Positions 7,745 through 15,455 of a DNA stretch of 23,188 nt are shown here, one piece after another. Both the position numbers and the translations under genes were made by a program. Position 1 is the stretch's first letter. Each line of letters starts with the position of its first letter. Below the pieces are notes generated by a model. That model saw only the letters and a program-made list of their open reading frames with translations. It did not search any database and was not told the origin of the DNA. The DNA lies in assembly GCA_900551495.1 (NCBI GenBank), contig URWG01000008.1:1-23188 (forward strand), given 5' to 3'. The DNA comes from an uncultured Eubacteriales bacterium. Its GTDB lineage: Bacteria; Bacillota; Clostridia; Oscillospirales; Oscillospiraceae.

Positions 7745-8431
7745 TTAATCCGGGGCGGCGCCGGAATGATTCCATTCGTCGGTGCAGTCGCGAAGCCACG
7801 CAGCCAGCGCGTCAATGCCCTCACCGGTCTTCGCGGAGATGGGGAAGATGCGGATGTGGGGGTTGCGGGCGCGCGCATATTGCGCGACCTTTTCCATATC
7901 GAAGTCAAAATAGGGCAAAACGTCGATCTTGTTGACGATCATAGCGTCGCAGACCTCAAACATGAGCGGGTATTTCAGCGGCTTGTCGTGTCCCTCCGGA
8001 ACAGAGAGGATCATCACGTTTTTGACCGCGCCGGTGTCGAATTCCGCAGGGCAGACCAAATTGCCGACGTTTTCCAGTACGACAAGGTCGAGGTCGGTCG
8101 TGCCGAGCCGGTTGAGTCCCTGCCGGGTCATGTCCGCGTCGAGGTGGCACATACCGCCGGTGTGGAGCTGAATGACCTTGGCACCCGCGCGGGCGACAGT
8201 GGCGGCATCGACGTCGGAGTCGATGTCTGCCTCCATCACGCCAATGCGCAGCTCCGAGGAGAGGGCGGCGATGAGCTTGGTGAGCGTGGTGGTCTTGCCC
8301 GAGCCGGGGCTGGACATAAGATTGATGAGGAATGTATGCTCCTCCCGCAGGCGGGCGCGCAGACGCGCGGCATCGGCGTTGTTATCGGCAAAGACGCTTT
8401 GCTTGACTTCAATCACGCGATAGGAATTCAT
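7745..8431 (-). CDS. hypB: Nickel-insertion GTPase HypB
   Basis: This 228-residue GTPase works with HypA in nickel delivery. The P-loop is SPGSGKTT at about 41-48; EADIDSDVD near 68-75 and NKID at 167-170 are the other nucleotide-binding motifs. The G-domain metal site typical of HypB is present: Cys95-His96 in GGMCHLDADM and Cys127 in GNLVCPAEFD. The N-terminal high-affinity CxxCGC nickel site and any His-rich storage tail are absent, as in many short HypB proteins. The start at 8431 is chosen over a longer frame to 8545 because the ATG shares one base with the tetR stop (TGATG) and a strong GGAGGA ribosome site lies just upstream. Translational coupling to the regulator is likely. Confidence 0.94.
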   Translation of the reverse strand: MNSYRVIEVKQSVFADNNADAARLRARLREEHTFLINLMSSPGSGKTTTLTKLIAALSSELRIGVMEADIDSDVDAATVARAGAKVIQLHTGGMCHLDADMTRQGLNRLGTTDLDLVVLENVGNLVCPAEFDTGAVKNVMILSVPEGHDKPLKYPLMFEVCDAMIVNKIDVLPYFDFDMEKVAQYARARNPHIRIFPISAKTGEGIDALAAWLRDCTDEWNHSGAAPD

Positions 8432-8979
8432 CAGAAATCCTCCTCTTTGCCCCGCGGAAGCAGCGGGCGGAAATCCGCGGGCAGAATTTTTACGCACAGG
8501 CGCGCCAGTCGGACGGGCGGAATGGTCATCCCGCCGTCGAGCCAATAGCGGAAGCTGTTGAACACGCCGCCGATGTGGTAGTTACAGTATAGATATGCCG
8601 CCTCGTCTGTGCGGTCGCCGAGGATTTGCGGAATGCGGGCAATCATCTCGTCGAGCAGCAAGTAGGAAAGCGCGCGGCGGTGCAGGAGCAACAGCTCCGG
8701 CTGGTAGCGCAGGAAGCTTTCAAACATCCCGGTGAAATACGCCTCCGGCGAGAGGTCAGTCGACATGGTTTCGAGGTATTCGTCCAGCCGCTGGCAATAA
8801 AAATACCGAATCACTGCTGCCTTGGAGGGAAAGTGTCGGTAGTAGGTCGAGCGGTTGACCCCGGCGCGCGCGACGATTTCCTTGACGGAAATGGCGTCCA
8901 TTTCCCGTTCCTCAAGTAGGAGAAGAAGGCTGCGGACGATGCAGGTTTTCAGCAGCGGGGTGATGGTATTGGCGCGCAT
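8431..8979 (-). CDS. TetR/AcrR-family transcriptional regulator
   Basis: This 182-residue protein is the first gene of the hypB-oxidoreductase-hypA operon and probably its regulator. Residues 8-53 form the TetR DNA-binding domain: ISVKEIVARAGVNRSTYYRHF at about 30-50 is the classic helix-turn-helix. The helical C-terminal part (about 60-175) is of the type seen in DhaS-like TetR regulators and would bind the effector, which cannot be predicted. The ATG at 8979 has a perfect GGAGGTGA ribosome site. The overlap with hypB suggests autoregulation together with the downstream genes. A nickel or redox signal would make sense from context, but no metal-ligand pattern was noticed. Confidence 0.9.
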   Translation of the reverse strand: MRANTITPLLKTCIVRSLLLLLEEREMDAISVKEIVARAGVNRSTYYRHFPSKAAVIRYFYCQRLDEYLETMSTDLSPEAYFTGMFESFLRYQPELLLLHRRALSYLLLDEMIARIPQILGDRTDEAAYLYCNYHIGGVFNSFRYWLDGGMTIPPVRLARLCVKILPADFRPLLPRGKEEDF

Positions 8980-9006
8980 GGGGTCACCTCCGAAATCGAT
9001 GTATTT

Positions 9007-9027
9007 GTACTTATATTATTACTGTAC
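9007..9027. promoter_or_regulatory. Possible TetR operator (inverted GTAC half-sites)
   Basis: GTAC at 9007-9010 and 9024-9027 flank an A/T-rich 13-base centre that covers the -10 and transcription start of the tetR-hypB promoter. The symmetry is limited to the outer bases, so this is a weak proposal. Confidence 0.3.
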
Positions 9028-9048
9028 CATAGAATCCGGAAATTGCAA
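9021..9048 (-). promoter_or_regulatory. Predicted promoter of the tetR-hypB-oxidoreductase-hypA operon
   Basis: On the minus strand TTGCAA (9048-9043) and TACAGT (9026-9021) are separated by 16 bases, with an extended -10 TGG immediately upstream. The rest of the 8980-9110 spacer shows nothing else recognisable. Confidence 0.55.
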
Positions 9049-9110
9049 GCAACAAAAAAGCGCTTTTGTTCTTTTTGTTGCACAATGGCGGAATTTGTCG
9101 GCAATTGCAC

Positions 9111-9148
9111 AAAAAATCCCGGTGCAGGGAGTGCCTGCACCGGGATTT
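9111..9148 (-). terminator. Intrinsic terminator after the SLH-NlpC/P60 gene
   Basis: A perfect 15-bp stem pairs 9114-9128 with 9134-9148 around a 5-base loop. Read on the minus strand, it is followed by T residues (A-run at 9111-9116 on +). It lies 11 bases after the stop codon. Confidence 0.92.
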
Positions 9149-9158
9149 GGTAAGTATG

Positions 9159-10778
9159 TTATTCCGTGATGATGCGGCAGCCGCCCCAGAAGTGGGACTG
9201 ATAATAGCCGCTCCAAACCGTGTCGATCACGACGCCGCGGGTCGGGTTGGAGGCGTGGACAAAGTTGCCGTCTCCTAAGTACAGACCGACGTGGGTGATG
9301 GAGTAGCCGTTGCCGCTGAAGAACACCAGGTCGCCGGGCTTCAGCTCGTCCATCTCGACCTTCAAGCCGTCCTCGTACTGCTCCTGCGCACCGCGGGAGA
9401 AGGAGTAGCCGAAGTGCTTATAGACATACAGGACAAAGCCGGAGCAGTCGAAGCTGTTCGGACCGTTGCCGCCGTAGACGTAGGGATAGCCGACATAGCT
9501 CTTGGCAAAGGCGAGCAGCTCGTCCATCATGGACGGCTCCTGCCATTCGGGTTCGCCGTCGGGATGCGCTTCCTTCCAAGCCATGGTGTACTTATAGCAG
9601 CGGAGGAATACGGCGATCGCCTCCTGAATGGCGGTGTCGCTCTGCGGGTTGAGGTTCTTGCCGTCGCCGGTGACCGCGCCGATGTAGATCAGCAGGCGGG
9701 AGGGCGCCTTTGCCCACTCCGCGACCTTGCTGCCGTCGCCGAAGCGGGACAGCGCGACCGCGTTGGTGTCCTTTCTGGGGTATTCCAGAACCGCCATGAA
9801 GTTTGCCATGATCTTGAAGAATTGTTCGCGGGTCAGGGTATCGTTGGGACCGAACTTACCGTTGCCGTAGCCGTCGATGATGCCCAGCTCGTGCGCCGCG
9901 CTGACATCGGGATCGGAGCAATCGGTAAAGTGGTCGGTGCGCTTGGCGGTGTAGGTCGTTCCGGTCGCCTTCTGATAGGCGATGACTGCGATCGAGCACA
10001 TCTGCGCACGGGTAATGGACTTGCTCATGTCGCACTTGTCGAGGCAGGAGGGGATCATGCCCTTGGACTGCATCTCCTGCACCTCGCGGATTGCCCAGGT
10101 GCTGATACCGGTATAGCCCTCCTTGCGGATGAGGACGGATTTGTTCTCCTCGGACTGCTTGTTGAACCAGTCGCACATATATTGATAGGCGCGGAAGAAC
10201 ATGACGATCGCTTCCTCGGCGGTGGTCGTTGCCTTCGGCTCAAGCTTGGTTCCTGTGCCCTTTACGATGCCGATGGAGACCATGACCTGCGTCGGCTCGA
10301 CGGCATAGTTGCTGACCTCGGCGGAATCGCGGAAGCCGTCCAGCGAGGCACGGGTGACATCGGTGGTGTCGCAGTAGGCGCTGCCCATCAGATTGTAGGT
10401 GATCTTGAAGAAGTCCTGCCGCGTCAGCGAGTCGTTCGGGTGAAAGGTGCCGTCGCCGTAGCCGGCGATAATGCCCTGCTCGTAGGCGTAGCAGATGGCG
10501 GAATCCTTGGTGTCGGTGAAGTGGTTGGTGGAGTCCGGATAGGCATAGCCGCCCATCAGGTGCTCATAGACGAGGACTGCCATTTTGCACATCTCGGCAC
10601 GGGTGATATTCCGCTTCATATTTGCGCCGCCGAGACTTTCCGGCAGGAAGCCGAGAGAATACATGGCATCCACAGCCTCCTTCGCCCAGCCGCTGGCATT
10701 GGAATATGCGGCGACGGTCGGGACGCAGGCGAGCAGAATACTCAGGCACAGCAGCAGACAGATCAGCGTTCGTTTCAT
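9159..10778 (-). CDS. Secreted SLH-anchored NlpC/P60 peptidoglycan endopeptidase
   Basis: This 539-residue exported protein likely cuts peptidoglycan stem peptides at the cell surface. A signal peptide (MKRTLICLLLCLSILLAC... ending near VAA, residue 24) is followed by two tandem blocks of three SLH repeats, about 30-200 and 228-398; the second repeat of each is the clearest (GIIAGYGDGTFHPNDSLTR at 102-120, GIIDGYGNGKFGPNDTLTR at 299-317). SLH triplets bind secondary cell-wall polymers. The C-terminal NlpC/P60 domain (about 418-539) has the catalytic Cys445 in DCSG, His496 in THVGLY and a third polar residue His508 in HASN, so it looks active. The ATG at 10778, after GGAGG, gives the signal peptide; the frame could open further upstream but would lose it. 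It starts 5 bases after the xthA-like gene. Confidence 0.93.
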   Translation of the reverse strand: MKRTLICLLLCLSILLACVPTVAAYSNASGWAKEAVDAMYSLGFLPESLGGANMKRNITRAEMCKMAVLVYEHLMGGYAYPDSTNHFTDTKDSAICYAYEQGIIAGYGDGTFHPNDSLTRQDFFKITYNLMGSAYCDTTDVTRASLDGFRDSAEVSNYAVEPTQVMVSIGIVKGTGTKLEPKATTTAEEAIVMFFRAYQYMCDWFNKQSEENKSVLIRKEGYTGISTWAIREVQEMQSKGMIPSCLDKCDMSKSITRAQMCSIAVIAYQKATGTTYTAKRTDHFTDCSDPDVSAAHELGIIDGYGNGKFGPNDTLTREQFFKIMANFMAVLEYPRKDTNAVALSRFGDGSKVAEWAKAPSRLLIYIGAVTGDGKNLNPQSDTAIQEAIAVFLRCYKYTMAWKEAHPDGEPEWQEPSMMDELLAFAKSYVGYPYVYGGNGPNSFDCSGFVLYVYKHFGYSFSRGAQEQYEDGLKVEMDELKPGDLVFFSGNGYSITHVGLYLGDGNFVHASNPTRGVVIDTVWSGYYQSHFWGGCRIITE

Positions 10779-10783
10779 TCGAA

Positions 10784-11545
10784 TTAAACCTCCATAGACA
10801 GCTCCAGCCCGACGGGGCAGTGATCGGAGCCGAGAATTTCCTGATAGATCGGTGTGGCGACGATGGACGGCTGCAAACGGTCGGAGACGAGAAAGTAGTC
10901 GATGCGCCAGCCGATATTTTTCTCCCGCGCGTGGAAGCGGTAGCTCCACCACGAGTAGGCGTCGGCAAGGTCGGGGTGACGGTAGCGGAAGGTGTCGGTA
11001 AAGCCCGCCGCCAAAAGCAGCGAGAACTGCTCCCGCTCCTCGTCGGAAAAGCCGGGGTTGCCGCGGTTGCTCTTGGGATTTTTCAGGTCGATCTCCTGAT
11101 GGGCGACGTTCAGATCGCCGCAGAAGATCACGGGCTTTTCGCGGTCAAGCTCCGTCAGATAGTCACGCAGCGCGGCCTCCCATTGCAGCCGATGGTCCAG
11201 CCGCTTCAGCCCGTCCTGTGCGTTCGGGGTGTAGCAGGTGAGGACGAAACAGTGCGGATATTCCAGCGCGATCAGCCGCCCCTCGCGGTCGAGCGGTTCA
11301 ATGCCCAGCCCGTAGCGGACGGAAAGCGGCTCGTGCTTCGTGTAGATCGCCGTGCCGGAATAGCCCTTCTTCTCGGCGGAGTACCAGTAGCGCCGATAGC
11401 CGGGGAAATCCAGCGCGACCTGCTCCGGCAGCGCCTTGACCTCCTGCAAACAGAAGAAATCGGCGTTCAGCAGCGAAAAAGCCTCTCGGAAGCCTTTTTC
11501 CAAACAGGCACGGATGCCGTTCACGTTCCAAGAAATCAGTTTCAT
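10784..11545 (-). CDS. xth: Exodeoxyribonuclease III / AP endonuclease
   Basis: This 253-residue DNA-repair enzyme cleaves at abasic sites and removes 3' nucleotides; it acts in base-excision repair in the cytoplasm. The exonuclease III motifs are all present: WNVNGIR with Asn7, LQEVKA with metal-binding Glu35, Tyr105 in CYTPN, GDLNVAHQEIDL with Asp144 and Asn146, and the terminal SDHCPV with Asp241 and His242. Length equals the ExoA/XthA family. The start at 11545 follows an AGGGAG site and gives the universal MKLISWNVNG N-terminus; in-frame codons further upstream lie before the promoter. It is the first gene of a two-gene unit with the SLH-NlpC/P60 gene; the two functions have no obvious link. 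Confidence 0.95.
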   Translation of the reverse strand: MKLISWNVNGIRACLEKGFREAFSLLNADFFCLQEVKALPEQVALDFPGYRRYWYSAEKKGYSGTAIYTKHEPLSVRYGLGIEPLDREGRLIALEYPHCFVLTCYTPNAQDGLKRLDHRLQWEAALRDYLTELDREKPVIFCGDLNVAHQEIDLKNPKSNRGNPGFSDEEREQFSLLLAAGFTDTFRYRHPDLADAYSWWSYRFHAREKNIGWRIDYFLVSDRLQPSIVATPIYQEILGSDHCPVGLELSMEV

Positions 11546-11571
11546 GCCATCGCTCCCTTCGTCGTTTTTAT

Positions 11572-11600
11572 ATTGTAACAAAAAATTACAATGATTACAA
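11572..11600 (-). promoter_or_regulatory. Predicted promoter for the exonuclease III gene
   Basis: On the minus strand TTGTAA (11600-11595) and TACAAT (11577-11572) are separated by exactly 17 bases, 27 bases upstream of the start codon. Confidence 0.75.
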
Positions 11601-11665
11601 CCCTTTCGCGCAAAAATCCGCTGAAATTCTCCGATTTTTTCAAATGGGAAAAAACGGATTGCCCC

Positions 11666-11694
11666 TTGCGCAGCTACGATGAAAGCATTATAAT
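11666..11694 (+). promoter_or_regulatory. Predicted promoter for the HAD-MFS-GDPD-greA operon
   Basis: TTGCGC at 11666-11671 and a perfect TATAAT at 11689-11694 have a 17-base spacer. An imperfect inverted repeat of T- and A-runs at 11630-11658 lies just upstream and may be an UP-like or operator element. Confidence 0.72.
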
Positions 11695-11720
11695 GGTACG
11701 CAGAGAAAGGGGAGGGGCGC

Positions 11721-12533
11721 GTGACGGAGCGACTTCTGCAAAAACGGCTGTTCCTTTTGGACATGGACGGGACGATCTACCTCGACGAGACGCTGTTCGA
11801 CGGAACAACGGACTTCTTGGATTATGTACGGCGCAGCGGCGGGAAATACTTGTTTCTGACCAATAATTCTTCGCGGAGCGTGACGGCGTACATCGAAAAG
11901 CTGCGCAGGCTCGGAATCGAATCAACGGCGGAGGATTTTCTGACCTCGGTCGATGCGCTCATTGCAGACCTGTCGGCGGCGGGCTATCGGGACAAGCTTC
12001 TGTACGCCTTCGGTACGGCGTCGTTTCGGCAGCAGCTTTCGCAGGCGGGCTTTTGTCTGACGGACGAGCCGAGCGCGGAAACGGCGGCGCTTGTCTGCGG
12101 CTTTGACACGGAGCTGACCTTCCGCAAGCTCGAGGATGCCTGCATTCTCCTGAATCGGGGCGTCGATTTTATTGCGGCGAATCCCGATTGGGTGTGCCCG
12201 ACTTGGTACGGCTACGTTCCCGACTGCGGGAGCGTGTGCGAAATGTTGTTTCGTGCGACGGGCAGACGTCCGCGCTTTATCGGAAAGCCAGAGCCTGCCA
12301 TGGCACTGCTTGCCATGCAGCGCTGCGGTGTTTCGTCGGAGCAGACGCTCCTGATCGGCGATCGGCTGTATACGGACATTGCCTGCGGCGTTCACGCGGG
12401 AATTGACACGGCGCTGGTCCTCTCCGGTGAGAGCACGCGTGCGGACATTCCCGCTTCCCCCGAAAAGCCTACCTTTGTTTTTGACAATATTCGAGCTCTG
12501 TTAAACCATCTGATTGGAGAGAGAAAACCGTGA
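11721..12533 (+). CDS. HAD-superfamily subfamily IIA phosphatase (NagD-like)
   Basis: This 270-residue cytoplasmic enzyme should remove phosphate from small phosphorylated metabolites. The four HAD motifs are present: DMDGTIY with nucleophile Asp14 and acid Asp16, Thr47 in FLTNNSS, Lys189 in GKPEP, and Asp214/Asp219 in GDRLYTD. The TNNS form of motif II and the cap between motifs II and III are those of subfamily IIA (NagD, AraL, 4-nitrophenylphosphatase and glycerol-3-phosphate phosphatase). The start is GTG at 11721 preceded by a GGGGAGGGG ribosome site. It opens an operon and overlaps the MFS gene by 4 bases (GTGA). Because a glycerophosphodiesterase is two genes downstream, glycerol-3-phosphate is a plausible substrate, but this is inference. 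Confidence 0.92.
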   Translation: MTERLLQKRLFLLDMDGTIYLDETLFDGTTDFLDYVRRSGGKYLFLTNNSSRSVTAYIEKLRRLGIESTAEDFLTSVDALIADLSAAGYRDKLLYAFGTASFRQQLSQAGFCLTDEPSAETAALVCGFDTELTFRKLEDACILLNRGVDFIAANPDWVCPTWYGYVPDCGSVCEMLFRATGRRPRFIGKPEPAMALLAMQRCGVSSEQTLLIGDRLYTDIACGVHAGIDTALVLSGESTRADIPASPEKPTFVFDNIRALLNHLIGERKP

Positions 12534-14056
12534 AGCTCAATTACAAACGCACGATTTTTGTCGGCTTTGCCTTTTTTCTGATCTGCGCCTTCTGGCAGGC
12601 ATACGACAACACCATCCCCCTGATTCTGACGAACAAATTCGGCTTGCCGCAGGCGGCGTCCGGCGTCATTATGGCGCTGGATAATATTTTGGCGCTGTTC
12701 ATGCTGCCGCTGTTCGGCATGATCTCCGACCGCTGCACCTCGCGCCTCGGGCGCCGCACACCGTTCATCCTCGTGGGTACGATCGCGGCGGCGATACTGC
12801 TGGTCGGCTTGTCGTTTGTGGATAATCGGCAGCTCAATGCCGTGCGCGAGGTTTCCGTGCCCGACGACCCGAAGGCGCTGAGCATTATCTATGAGGACTG
12901 CGCCGATCGGGAGCTGATGACGCCCGAGGGCGAGCACTTCACTCTTTCCGACCGCTTTACGCAGGAGGAGTTCTGCGCGATCCGCTCGGACAAGGACGGC
13001 GACGCTTACACGCAGTATGTTGTTCCCGCACGGCAGGCGTATGCGCGGGAGGTCACGCGCTCCTCGCCGACCACGCTGATCGTGTTCATCCTTGTTCTGC
13101 TGCTTCTGCTGATCTCCATGGCGGTTTTCCGAACGCCCGCCGTGGCGCTGATGCCGGACGGGACGGGCAAGCCGCTGCGCTCAAAGGCGAACGCGGTCAT
13201 TAATCTTATGGGGTCTGCGGGCGGTATTCTCATTCTTGTGCTGGGCATGGTCTTTGCCACCAGTGCCTCTCGGAACTCCATGATGAGCTATACGACGTAT
13301 TTTGCCGTCATTGCGGGCGTAATGCTGCTGGCGCTGGCAATCTTCCTTTGGAGGGTGCGCGAGCCGAAGCTGGTCAAGCAGATGCACGAGGACAGCCGCC
13401 GTTACGGGATCGAGGACGAGGCGGAAAACGAGCGCTCGCACCGCAAGCTCAGCAGGGGAGAACGGCGTTCGCTGATCTTCCTGCTGGCATCGATCGTGCT
13501 GTGGTTTATGGGCTATAACGCCGTGACGTCAAAGTATTCCGTCTACGCAGCGAACATTCTGCACAAGGACTACAATCTGACGCTTATCATTGCACAAGCG
13601 GCGGCGATTATCGCCTACCTTCCCGTCGGCATGATCTCGTCCAAGCTCGGACGGAAGCGGACGATTCTGGTCGGCGTTGCGATGCTGACGACTGCCTTTG
13701 CCGTGGCGTGCTTCCTGCGTGAGGACAGCCCGACGCTGCTGATGAACGCGATGTTTGCGCTGGCGGGCATCGGCTGGGCGACCATCAACGTCAATTCCTT
13801 CCCGATGGTCGTGGAGATGTGCAGCGGCGGGGACGTCGGGCGCTTTACCGGCATTTACTATACCGCGTCGATGGCGGCGCAGACGGTCACGCCGATGTTC
13901 TCGGGGCTTTTGATGGACCGATTCGGCATGACGGTGCTGTTCCCCTATGCAGCGGTGTTCTCGGGGCTTGCGATCGTGACGATGGCATTCGTCCTGCACG
14001 GGGACAATAAACCGACCGCAAAACGCGGCTTGGAAGCGCTGAATGTGGAGGATTGA
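12530..14056 (+). CDS. MFS transporter related to GPH/sucrose-type sugar symporters
   Basis: This 508-residue protein has about twelve membrane helices and resembles the glycoside-pentoside-hexuronide and SUC/SLC45-like branch of the major facilitator superfamily. The cytoplasmic motif GMISDRCTSRLGRRTPF is at 63-79 and the RTPAVALMPD motif, typical of this branch, is at 200-209; a second half-repeat begins near 310. An unusual feature is a hydrophilic loop of about 80 residues (98-180) between helices 3 and 4, which topology places outside the cell. The start is GTG at 12530, in a GTGA overlap with the HAD gene. Substrate is unknown; context suggests a sugar phosphate, glycerol-linked compound or other polyol derivative. 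Confidence 0.88.
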   Translation: MKLNYKRTIFVGFAFFLICAFWQAYDNTIPLILTNKFGLPQAASGVIMALDNILALFMLPLFGMISDRCTSRLGRRTPFILVGTIAAAILLVGLSFVDNRQLNAVREVSVPDDPKALSIIYEDCADRELMTPEGEHFTLSDRFTQEEFCAIRSDKDGDAYTQYVVPARQAYAREVTRSSPTTLIVFILVLLLLLISMAVFRTPAVALMPDGTGKPLRSKANAVINLMGSAGGILILVLGMVFATSASRNSMMSYTTYFAVIAGVMLLALAIFLWRVREPKLVKQMHEDSRRYGIEDEAENERSHRKLSRGERRSLIFLLASIVLWFMGYNAVTSKYSVYAANILHKDYNLTLIIAQAAAIIAYLPVGMISSKLGRKRTILVGVAMLTTAFAVACFLREDSPTLLMNAMFALAGIGWATINVNSFPMVVEMCSGGDVGRFTGIYYTASMAAQTVTPMFSGLLMDRFGMTVLFPYAAVFSGLAIVTMAFVLHGDNKPTAKRGLEALNVED

Positions 14057-14062
14057 CGGAAA

Positions 14063-14905
14063 ATGATCTACGTTTTGCTTGCACTTGCTGCGGTGCTGCT
14101 GCTGTGGCTGCTTGCGCTGCGGACGAAGCGGAGGAAATACGGCTTTTACGGTCTTGCGGACTACCACTACGCCCATCGCGGACTGCACGATGCGGAGCAG
14201 GGAATTCCCGAAAACTCGCTGACCGCCTTCCGCCGCGCGGTCGAATACGGCTACGGCGCGGAGTTGGACGTCCATTTGAGCAAGGACGGCAAGCTCGTTG
14301 TCATGCACGACGAAAGCCTGCTGCGGACTGCGGGGGTCGAGCGCAATATCTGCGACTGCACGAAGGAGGAGCTGGCGCAATACCGTCTCGAGGGGACGGA
14401 CGAGCCGATCCCGTTTTTGGAGCAGGTGCTGCCGATCTTTGCGGGAAAGACGCCGCTGGTCATTGAGCTGAAGGCGTATGAGGGCAATCATGCGAGCTTG
14501 GCGCGGCGGGTCTGCCAGCTTCTGCGGCACTATCCGTCGCTGGAATTCTGCATTGAATCCTTTGATCCCCGTGTTTTGATGTATCTGAAAAAGCGCCACC
14601 CCGAGATCGTGCGCGGTCAGCTTTCCTGCAACTTCCTCAAGGATCGCAGCGGGCTGCACGGTGCGACGGCGTTTGTGTTGACGGCGCTGCTGACGAACTT
14701 TTTGACCGTCCCGCACTTTATCGCCTATCGCTATGCGGACCGCAAGCGCCCGGGGCTGTGGCTCTGCTGCCATCTTTGGGGTGCGCAGGAATTCGGCTGG
14801 ACGCTGCAATCGACCGAGGAGGTCGAGGAGGCGTCGAAAAACGGCGTGCTCGCCATCTTTGAGCACTGTATGCCGCAGGAAATGGAGAATGGAAATGTAC
14901 GATAA
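14063..14905 (+). CDS. Membrane-anchored glycerophosphodiester phosphodiesterase
   Basis: This 280-residue enzyme should hydrolyse glycerophosphodiesters to an alcohol and sn-glycerol-3-phosphate. A single N-terminal membrane helix (about 2-19) is followed by a basic stretch RTKRRK, so the catalytic part is predicted to face the cytoplasm. GDPD motifs are clear: HRG with His38-Arg39, PENS at 49-52, ELDVH with Glu67 and Asp69, MHD with His82, and IELK with Glu135. The C-terminal third has a hydrophobic stretch (about 200-222) that may be a re-entrant or peripheral membrane segment. It follows the MFS gene by 6 bases and overlaps the start of the GreA-type gene. With the HAD phosphatase it could form a short route from glycerophosphodiesters to glycerol. 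Confidence 0.92.
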   Translation: MIYVLLALAAVLLLWLLALRTKRRKYGFYGLADYHYAHRGLHDAEQGIPENSLTAFRRAVEYGYGAELDVHLSKDGKLVVMHDESLLRTAGVERNICDCTKEELAQYRLEGTDEPIPFLEQVLPIFAGKTPLVIELKAYEGNHASLARRVCQLLRHYPSLEFCIESFDPRVLMYLKKRHPEIVRGQLSCNFLKDRSGLHGATAFVLTALLTNFLTVPHFIAYRYADRKRPGLWLCCHLWGAQEFGWTLQSTEEVEEASKNGVLAIFEHCMPQEMENGNVR

Positions 14906-15407
14906 ACTGACGAAAAAGGACATTGCGCTGATGGAGGCGGAGCTGGAGGACCGACGGCTCAACATCCGCCCGAAGATCATCGAGGAGGTCAAGCGCACCC
15001 GTGCCTTCGGCGATCTCAGCGAAAACTATGAATACAAGGCGGCGAAGCAGGAGCAGCGCAAAAACGACAGCCGCGTGCGCTATCTGCAAAATATGATAAA
15101 GACCGCGCAGATCATCGACGAGGATACGGCGTCCGCTCCCGAGGGCACGGTGAAGCTTTACGACAAGGTGACGCTTTGGCTGCCCGAGGACGAGGAGGAG
15201 ATGGAGATTCAGATCGTTTCGACCGTCCGTATCCAGCCCGACGCCGGCTTTATCAGCATAGAGTCCCCGCTCGGACGGGCGGTGCTCGGCAAGCGTGTCG
15301 GTCAGACAGTTCACGTCTCGGTCGATGCCGACTACGGCTATGACGTGGAGATCCGCGCTGTCGAGCAGGCGGACGACGACGGCACCGCGCCCCTCATGCC
15401 CTATTGA
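14895..15407 (+). CDS. GreA/GreB-family transcript cleavage factor
   Basis: This 170-residue protein should enter the RNA polymerase secondary channel and stimulate cleavage of stalled transcripts. The N-terminal coiled coil (about 5-75) carries the diagnostic tip GDLSENYEY with acidic residues Asp40 and Glu43; the C-terminal half (about 84-155) is the FKBP-like domain, ending in the usual SPLGRAVLGKRVGQTV. It is slightly longer than GreA (about 158) because of an acidic tail from residue 157. Start 14895 has GGAGA six bases upstream; ATG 14889, two codons earlier, is also possible. It is last in the HAD-MFS-GDPD operon, with which it overlaps; as a second greA-like copy or the only one cannot be told from this window. 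Confidence 0.9.
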   Translation: MYDKLTKKDIALMEAELEDRRLNIRPKIIEEVKRTRAFGDLSENYEYKAAKQEQRKNDSRVRYLQNMIKTAQIIDEDTASAPEGTVKLYDKVTLWLPEDEEEMEIQIVSTVRIQPDAGFISIESPLGRAVLGKRVGQTVHVSVDADYGYDVEIRAVEQADDDGTAPLMPY

Positions 15408-15414
15408 TTTTAAT

Positions 15415-15453
15415 TCGGCGCATTTCCGTATTCGCGGAAATACGCCGATTTTT
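15415..15453 (+). terminator. Intrinsic terminator of the HAD-MFS-GDPD-greA operon
   Basis: A 14-bp stem pairs 15415-15428 with 15435-15448 (one mismatch) around a 6-base loop and is followed by five T residues. The next promoter's -35 box starts only 3 bases later. Confidence 0.9.
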
Positions 15454-15455
15454 AC

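Noticed and set aside
9291..10787. 498-codon open frame on + opposite the SLH-NlpC/P60 gene
   Set aside because: The minus-strand gene has a signal peptide, SLH repeats and a catalytic triad; the plus frame has none and no ribosome site.
13529..14998. 489-codon open frame on - opposite MFS and GDPD genes
   Set aside because: Crosses two real genes, has an Arg/His/Gln-rich composition and no motif.
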